A stretch of DNA of 64,000 nt from Nevskia sp. (GTDB lineage: Bacteria; Pseudomonadota; Gammaproteobacteria; Nevskiales; Nevskiaceae), in the NCBI RefSeq assembly GCF_021732705.1, contig NZ_JAKFUM010000022.1, positions 41,621 through 105,620 of the forward strand, read 5' to 3'. Positions 59,242-64,000 of the stretch are shown one piece after another (within the stretch, counting starts at the first letter, position 1; every line of letters begins with the position of its first letter). A program made the translations under genes and the position numbers. Under the pieces are notes generated by a model. That model did not search any database and had not been told where the DNA came from. It saw nothing but the letters and a program-made list of their open reading frames with translations.

Positions 59242-62160
59242 CTACGGTCGCTCGTAGCCGACCCTGTGCACCCAGGTGCCGCGGTTCTGGTACGGCATCG
59301 TCACGCAGGCGGTGCCGGGCAGGGTGCTGGAGCCGGGGCCGATGACGCCGGTCAGCGAGCACAGCTGGCTGCGCGGGTGGATGCGCCGCGCGCGGTCGAG
59401 CGTGGCCGGTGTCAGTGCCGCACCGTTGTTGAACTGCATGGCGATCGAGGTCAGCGCGCGGTTCAGCGCGGCCAGCATCACGTCATCGTGGCCGCGGCCG
59501 CCGCTGTAGTCGCGGCGCACGGCGAGGCCGGAACTCGTGGGATCGATGATCCGCGTGATCAGGTTGTCCATCACGCTTTGATCGAACACGTTGCCGCCGA
59601 CGCCGGACACGCGGTCGAACACCGTCAGCCGCCCCGCGTTGTCGCGGCCGCTGCCGGGAATGATCACGGCGTTGCGGAACGCGCCGAACAGTTCTTCGCG
59701 CATCGCGAACACGAACTCGCCGAATATCGTCGCCGCCGGGCCATCGGTGGCGTTCGGGTTCTGCAGGTCGATCGCCGGGCCGTAGTGGCTCGAATCCCAG
59801 CCGTTCAGCACCAGATCGAGCGCGGCGCGCTGCGTGGCATCGAGCCGGCTCGCGGCCGTGGTGCGGAAGCGCCGCAGCGCCGGCAGGTACTCGCGGGCGC
59901 GGATGTCGCGGGTGCCGGCGCGAATGTCGATGTCGCGCAGATCGGCATAAGTCCAGTCGCGCCGGGTGGCGACCAGATCCAGCAGGTTGGTCACGCGCTG
60001 GCCATGGCCGCCCGGGCGTGACGAATAGCCCAGCCCTTCGCCATCGAGCCAGCCATACGCGGGCTTGTTGTTCCAGTTCGCGAGATAGCCCTGCTCCGGG
60101 TCGATGACCTGCGGCACTTCATCGAAGCGGAGCCAGCCGCTGGCATCGAACTCGCCGGTGCCGGGTGTCGGCAGACGCTGATCGGTTTCCGGATGCCGCC
60201 GGATATGCAGCCCCGGATGCCAGTACGCGATGTGGCCATCGCGTGTGGCCACGGTCACGTTCTCGTTCCAGGTGACGGTGGCAACCGCCGCGCGGAACTC
60301 GTCGAGATTGCGCGCGCGGTTCCATTCGCGGATGCCTTCCAGGGTCTGCGTCTCGCGCTGGAACATGCCGTACTGCACGCTGCGGGCGAGGCCGGCCGTG
60401 TCATCGCGCGCCACCACCGGGCCATGCACCGTGCGGCAGATTTCCACCGTCTGCGACAGGATCGCCGGCCCCACCGGAATGCCGTTGGCCGCGGCGCGAT
60501 ACGGAATGCGCTCGCTGCGGCAGCTCATGGCCTTCCACTGGTTCTGGTGGCGGTACTGGTTGCGCGTGCAGGTGTTCGCGGCGATCTGCGAGGTCGAGCA
60601 GATCGTCTCGATGAAGCTGTCGATGGTCTTGCTGTAGCCGGTGGTCAGACCCCACGCGGTGTTCTCGGTGTAGCCGATGCCGACCACCGGCAGGATCGGC
60701 ACCGAGCTGCCGCGCGCGTTGTAGCCGTTCGGCCCGTGAATCTCGTATTCGACCAGCAGCTCCGGATAGCCGTAGCCGAGCTGTGGCCCGCTGATCAGCA
60801 ACGTGCCGCGATCACGCGTGCGGCTGGGTGCCAGCGCCACCGCGAACGAGCCGCCATGCAGGTGCTGGCGGAATTCGTACAGGCTGCGCAAGGTCGTGCG
60901 GATGAGTCTGGCGACCTGCTGCGCGCGATCGGCGAACACGGCACTGGCCTGCTTCGCGTGGCTCGACACCTTCGCCTGCGGCGCGGCGATGTTGCCCGGC
61001 TGCCACTTCACGTCGGTTTCGCCATCGCGACCCGCCGCGCCGAGCGGGCCGGGCAGGCTCGGCTGGCCGCACGGGAACGGCGCTGCGGCAGCGCCGGTGC
61101 CGGGACCATCGGCCAGGGTATCGGGCAGGGTCAGTGCCCAGTCGGCCACGCGGCGGAACACGGCATCGCGGTTCGCCGGTGGCGTCGATTGATTGGAGAA
61201 CGTGCCCTCGCTGCGCGGCACGGTGACGGCGGCGTTCGGGTCCTCGTTCCAGGCCATGTCGTCGAAGGCGTCATAGGCAGCGGCGCGCGAGCCCAGCTGC
61301 GTTTCGAGCGCGCGCAGCATCCGCACGTTCTGCATTTCGTTGCCGCCCTCGGCCGCGACGAACCGGGTGATGAAGACACCGGCGGCCAGCACGTCCTTCA
61401 CCGTGAACGGAGCCGGTGTCGTCGTCAGCAAGGTGTACTCGGCCGGCAGCGATTGCAGGCGATTGCGGATCGCCTCCTCGCGCCAGGCGTTGGCGCCATC
61501 GACATAGCCGAGCACCGAATCCTTCGAATCCTGCGACAGCTGATCGAAGAAGCCCTGATATTCGGCATCGCTGTAGGTGATCGTCCGCTGCTGGATATCG
61601 GCCGCCACGCCGCCGCAGCCGGTCAGTTCGGCAAAGCTGCCGGTGCCCATGCGCCGCACCGCATCCATCAGGAACAGCCGATCCTGCGCGATGGCATAGC
61701 CGACGCCGTACCAGAGGTTGCGCACGGTATCGCCGTAGATGATCGGCACGCCGTAGCTGTCGCGATAGATCTGCACGCCGGCAATCGGCGATACCGGCGT
61801 GCCCGGCCGCGTGCCGAGCGTCGCCGGCTTGGCATCGAAGTTCCAGTACAGCAGGCGCTGATCGTCCAGATGCTCGCCGTACGCGCCGGGGTCCGTGCTC
61901 AGCAGGCCGCGCGCCTGCCCGGCCAGCGACACGAAGCCGCTTTGCCCCGGCCCGAGCGTGGTCTCCGCCTTCAGCACCAGCGTTGCCGGATCGGCCGGGC
62001 CGCCGTTGCCGCCGGGTGCCGGCGGTGTGGGATCGCTCGACTGCGCGCAGGCGGCCAGCACCGCCAGCAACGCCGCCTGAATCGATGGCGCGATCAGCTT
62101 CCTAGCCGACTCCCGCAGCCCGCGGCCACCATCACGCACACCATCCCTGAGCTGCTTCAT
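59242..62160 (-). CDS. Penicillin acylase family lipoprotein (Ntn hydrolase)
   Basis: A 972-residue enzyme made as a lipoprotein (lipobox LAAC, Cys-38) after a basic N-terminus and a signal segment. It has the penicillin-acylase layout: an alpha-chain-like part, a spacer and a beta-chain starting with the nucleophile in HGGSFAVALAPSRT (Ser-438), then LLISGPQLGYGYP and GIGYTENTAWGLTTG. Related acylases cleave acyl-homoserine lactones, aculeacin or penicillins; which is not clear. I start at MKQLRDG, which has GGGAGA upstream; residues further upstream do not fit a lipoprotein signal. Opposite-strand genes converge on its 3' end. Confidence 0.88.
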   Translation of the reverse strand: MKQLRDGVRDGGRGLRESARKLIAPSIQAALLAVLAACAQSSDPTPPAPGGNGGPADPATLVLKAETTLGPGQSGFVSLAGQARGLLSTDPGAYGEHLDDQRLLYWNFDAKPATLGTRPGTPVSPIAGVQIYRDSYGVPIIYGDTVRNLWYGVGYAIAQDRLFLMDAVRRMGTGSFAELTGCGGVAADIQQRTITYSDAEYQGFFDQLSQDSKDSVLGYVDGANAWREEAIRNRLQSLPAEYTLLTTTPAPFTVKDVLAAGVFITRFVAAEGGNEMQNVRMLRALETQLGSRAAAYDAFDDMAWNEDPNAAVTVPRSEGTFSNQSTPPANRDAVFRRVADWALTLPDTLADGPGTGAAAAPFPCGQPSLPGPLGAAGRDGETDVKWQPGNIAAPQAKVSSHAKQASAVFADRAQQVARLIRTTLRSLYEFRQHLHGGSFAVALAPSRTRDRGTLLISGPQLGYGYPELLVEYEIHGPNGYNARGSSVPILPVVGIGYTENTAWGLTTGYSKTIDSFIETICSTSQIAANTCTRNQYRHQNQWKAMSCRSERIPYRAAANGIPVGPAILSQTVEICRTVHGPVVARDDTAGLARSVQYGMFQRETQTLEGIREWNRARNLDEFRAAVATVTWNENVTVATRDGHIAYWHPGLHIRRHPETDQRLPTPGTGEFDASGWLRFDEVPQVIDPEQGYLANWNNKPAYGWLDGEGLGYSSRPGGHGQRVTNLLDLVATRRDWTYADLRDIDIRAGTRDIRAREYLPALRRFRTTAASRLDATQRAALDLVLNGWDSSHYGPAIDLQNPNATDGPAATIFGEFVFAMREELFGAFRNAVIIPGSGRDNAGRLTVFDRVSGVGGNVFDQSVMDNLITRIIDPTSSGLAVRRDYSGGRGHDDVMLAALNRALTSIAMQFNNGAALTPATLDRARRIHPRSQLCSLTGVIGPGSSTLPGTACVTMPYQNRGTWVHRVGYERP

Positions 62161-62275
62161 CGTCGTGGTCTCCCGAGCCGTATCGACAGGCGCGTCGTGA
62201 CTGCTGCGCGCTGATGGATCATACGGCGGCCGCCGGACAACACGCCGTTCAGGCAGCATCAAGCCCCCCGCCACC

Positions 62276-62572
62276 GACATCTCCGTCGCGCTGCCGTGTC
62301 TTTGCGAGCCCGTCCGGGTCCTGCTCAAGGTTTATGGCTTGTCGCGCACGCATGTCGCGGCAGCGATCAGGCCCTTGTTCGCCATCGGCAAGGTCGAAGC
62401 CGATCGGCCAGCCGCCGAAACGGGACTCACCGTGCTCGAAGCCGGCGGCGATTTCGCGGATGGCGTGATCGCCCATGACGGCAACCGGCTGGGCGGACAA
62501 GCCTTCGTCTCGTTCGACCGGCAGGCGGTCACGCGGCTGCAGGCCGCCGGGCTTGCGGCGCGAATCGCGTAA
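62276..62572 (+). pseudogene. VapC (PIN-domain toxin) remnant, 5' end missing
   Basis: Reading in frame from about 62276, the sequence resembles the last two thirds of VapC: LCEPVRVLLKVYGLSRTHVAAAI, VEADRPAAETGLTVLEAGGDFADGVIAHDGNRLGGQAFVSFDRQAV (in part: LEAGGDFADGVIAH, AFVSFDRQAV). The N-terminal DTNVLLR segment with the first catalytic aspartate is not found in any frame upstream, and no antitoxin gene is present. The remnant lies between the acylase and reductase genes. Confidence 0.75.
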
Positions 62573-62655
62573 TCCGTTCCGTGCAACAGTGCGGGGACCG
62601 ATGGCGTTCGCGAGCGCCACCCGCCAACGAAAAGTCCATTCGCGAGGAGAGCCCC

Positions 62656-63690
62656 ATGGCACAGACCGCCCAGCACAACCGCCAGATCGTCCTCGCCCAG
62701 CGCCCTGCCGGTGCGCCGGATGCCAGCACCTTCCGCCTGGAAACCAGCATCGTCCCGACACCCGGCCCCGGCCAGATGCTGCTGCGCACGCTGTGGCTGT
62801 CGCTCGATCCGTACATGCGCGGCCGCCTGAACGAAGGCCCGTCGTACGCCGATCCGGTCGCGGTGAATGGCGTCATGTGCGGCGGCACCGTGTCAAGAGT
62901 CGAAGCCTCGAACGTCGCCGGTTACGCCGTGGGCGATCTCGTGCACAGCTACGCCGGCTGGCAGGACTACGCGTTGTCCGATGGCAGCGACGTCATCATC
63001 AAGCTGCCGGCCGGTGCGACCCATCCCAGCCACTACCTCGGCGTGCTCGGCATGCCCGGCTTCACCGCGTGGCACGGCCTGACCAACATCGGCAAGCCGA
63101 AGAAGGGCGAAACCTTCGTCACTGCCGGCGCCACCGGCGCCGTCGGCCAGATCTCCGGCCAGCTCGCCAAGCAGGCCGGCTGCCGCGTCGTCGGCATCGC
63201 CGGCGGTGCCGCCAAGTGCGATTTCGCCGTGAAGGAACTGGGCTTCGATGCCTGCATCGATCACCACGCGCCAGACTTCGCCGCCCAGCTCGCCGCCGCC
63301 TGCCCGAACGGCATCGACATCTACTTCGAAAACGTCGGCGGCACCGTCTGGGACGCCGTGCTGCCGCTGTTCAACCTCCACGCCCGCGTGCCGGTCTGCG
63401 GCCTGATCGCCCACTACAACGGCGAAGGCTTCACCGGCGCCGACCGCCTGCCCGGCACCATGTTCTCAGTGCTGGTCAAGCGCCTGACCTTCACCGGCTT
63501 CATCATCTTCGACCAGTACCCGACCTACTACGGCCAGTTCCTGAGCGAAATGACCAACCACCTTGCCAACGGCACCGTCAATGTCCGCGAGGATGTCGTC
63601 GCCAGCCTCGAAGACGCCCCGGCGGCGCTGACCGGGCTGCTGGCGGGCAAGAACTTCGGGAAGGTGGTGGTGGAGGTGGCGGGTGGGTGA
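62656..63690 (+). CDS. NADP-dependent zinc-free reductase (MDR; CurA/PTGR-like)
   Basis: A 344-residue medium-chain dehydrogenase/reductase without zinc ligands. The opening RQIVLAQRPAGAPDASTFRLE, the LSLDPYMRGR block and the cofactor motif GATGAVGQISGQLAK are those of the leukotriene B4 dehydrogenase/curcumin reductase group, which reduces enones. GAGGAGA precedes the ATG. The last codons fall in a G-rich low-complexity stretch ending VVVEVAGG. Nearby genes do not indicate a pathway. Confidence 0.9.
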   Translation: MAQTAQHNRQIVLAQRPAGAPDASTFRLETSIVPTPGPGQMLLRTLWLSLDPYMRGRLNEGPSYADPVAVNGVMCGGTVSRVEASNVAGYAVGDLVHSYAGWQDYALSDGSDVIIKLPAGATHPSHYLGVLGMPGFTAWHGLTNIGKPKKGETFVTAGATGAVGQISGQLAKQAGCRVVGIAGGAAKCDFAVKELGFDACIDHHAPDFAAQLAAACPNGIDIYFENVGGTVWDAVLPLFNLHARVPVCGLIAHYNGEGFTGADRLPGTMFSVLVKRLTFTGFIIFDQYPTYYGQFLSEMTNHLANGTVNVREDVVASLEDAPAALTGLLAGKNFGKVVVEVAGG

Positions 63691-63772
63691 GTGGAGGAGT
63701 CGCGCTAGTTGAGGTGGCCGTCGTCGCGCCTGATGCTGGTGAAATCCTCTAGTCGACTCCGCACGCAACGTA

Positions 63773-63801
63773 CAAGTCGCGCTCAAGACGAGCGCGACTT
63801 G
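63773..63801. repeat. Perfect 12-bp inverted repeat near the right edge
   Basis: CAAGTCGCGCTC (63773-63784) and GAGCGCGACTTG (63790-63801) are perfectly complementary around AAGAC. No T-tract follows. A smaller hairpin, GAGCAAG-TCA-CTTGCTC, lies at 63852-63868. Both are between the reductase and the IS630-like start, in AT-richer sequence. Confidence 0.7.
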
Positions 63802-63851
63802 GTGTGCCAATTCGAATGTCTTAAATCAGCCCAACGCAGACTTTCGTTTTT

Positions 63852-63868
63852 GAGCAAGTCACTTGCTC
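63852..63868. repeat. 7-bp hairpin between the reductase and IS630-like genes
   Basis: GAGCAAG pairs with CTTGCTC around TCA. It follows a CGTTTTTGAGC run. Its role is unknown. Confidence 0.5.
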
Positions 63869-63929
63869 CCCACTATTGAGCCGGCATTGAAATATTGAAC
63901 TGATGGTGCCGCGTAGAGTCGGAGTTTGC

Positions 63930-64000
63930 ATGGACAAAATCGACTCTCGAACGCTGCCGGTGGAGGCGCTCAACGAGCGGCGCCGCCGGGCGGTGAAGAT
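63930..64000 (+). CDS. Start of an IS630-like transposase, cut by the window edge
   Basis: The first 23 codons begin MDKIDSRTLPVEALNERRRR and continue toward AVK, like the N-termini of IS630-family transposases (residues before the helix-turn-helix). Only this fragment is visible, so the call rests on the similarity of its opening. GGAG lies about 7 bases before the ATG. The left inverted repeat could not be identified. Confidence 0.55.
   Translation, partial: MDKIDSRTLPVEALNERRRRAVK

Noticed and set aside
63640..63700. G-rich repeat at the end of the reductase gene considered as a regulatory element
   Set aside because: It is the low-complexity end of the coding sequence (VVVEVAGG) and a few following bases.
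1..64000. CRISPR arrays, rRNA genes, prophage or plasmid origins
   Set aside because: None was found by reading; no regularly spaced repeats or rRNA-like segments were seen.

Overview
This is a 64 kb piece of a high-GC bacterial chromosome. Genes are densely packed on both strands, with stops and starts often overlapping. The gene content points to a Gram-negative gammaproteobacterium: Kdo and heptosyl transferases, LpxL-type acyltransferases, TamA/TamB, BtuB, a type VI secretion gene and DUF1631. The mix resembles Nevskiales/Xanthomonadales-type genomes, but the lineage is an inference and no rRNA is present to confirm it. I see no prophage, CRISPR array or large island. Mobile DNA is limited to the start of an IS630-like transposase at the right edge, a VapC toxin remnant, one toxin-antitoxin pair and some small palindromic repeats.

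Layout. 1-0.4 kb: end of a T6SS tssL gene. 0.45-7.1 kb (minus): a Gld-like ABC exporter set (ATPase, permease, GldG-like protein, DUF4340 protein), then mutM and an Old Yellow Enzyme. 7.3-16.7 kb: an LpxL-like acyltransferase, dtd, a small unknown gene, ttcA, a TraB/GumN protein and the tamA-tamB pair. 16.7-25.7 kb: an MFS permease, an ATP-dependent DNA ligase with its ligase-associated exonuclease (a GFA-type protein lies between them), then envelope genes waaA, lpxL, a probable glycosyltransferase and waaC. 25.9-32.1 kb: a TPR protein and an L,D-transpeptidase that share a C-terminal domain, an AIM24 protein, an M48 peptidase and an Atm1-like exporter. 32.5-43.2 kb: DUF1631, a PlsC-like acyltransferase with an epimerase, Dps, an orphan peptide-transporter ATPase, PaiB, an M48 lipoprotein, a RelE/Phd module, a dienoyl-CoA-reductase-like SDR and an inositol-phosphatase-like enzyme.

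43.2-46.1 kb is a vitamin B12 unit: a cobalamin riboswitch, a BtuB-like receptor and a PduO-type adenosyltransferase. 46.1-49.2 kb holds the most interesting system. It is an hvfABC/bufferin-type operon, with a secreted precursor carrying two exact copies of a 15-residue EGKCG-containing repeat, a DUF692 multinuclear-iron enzyme and its DUF2063 partner. It is divergent from an AraC-type regulator and lacks an adjacent hvfD (DoxX) gene. This family makes copper-binding modified peptides. 49.3-62.2 kb: a CAU-anticodon tRNA (best read as tRNA-Ile2), a 2OG oxygenase, a fused MFS/spermidine synthase, a secreted PHP-type protein with a PpiC-HupE gene set, two secreted proteins of unknown function and a penicillin-acylase lipoprotein. 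The right end has a truncated vapC, a zinc-independent reductase and the IS630-like start.

Two small structural observations may be new. A roughly 45-bp palindromic element occurs inside the DNA ligase gene, in frame, and again at the waaA/exonuclease junction. At that junction the 5' end of the exonuclease gene is duplicated, creating a 43-codon ORF whose start overlaps the waaA stop and whose stop overlaps the exonuclease start.
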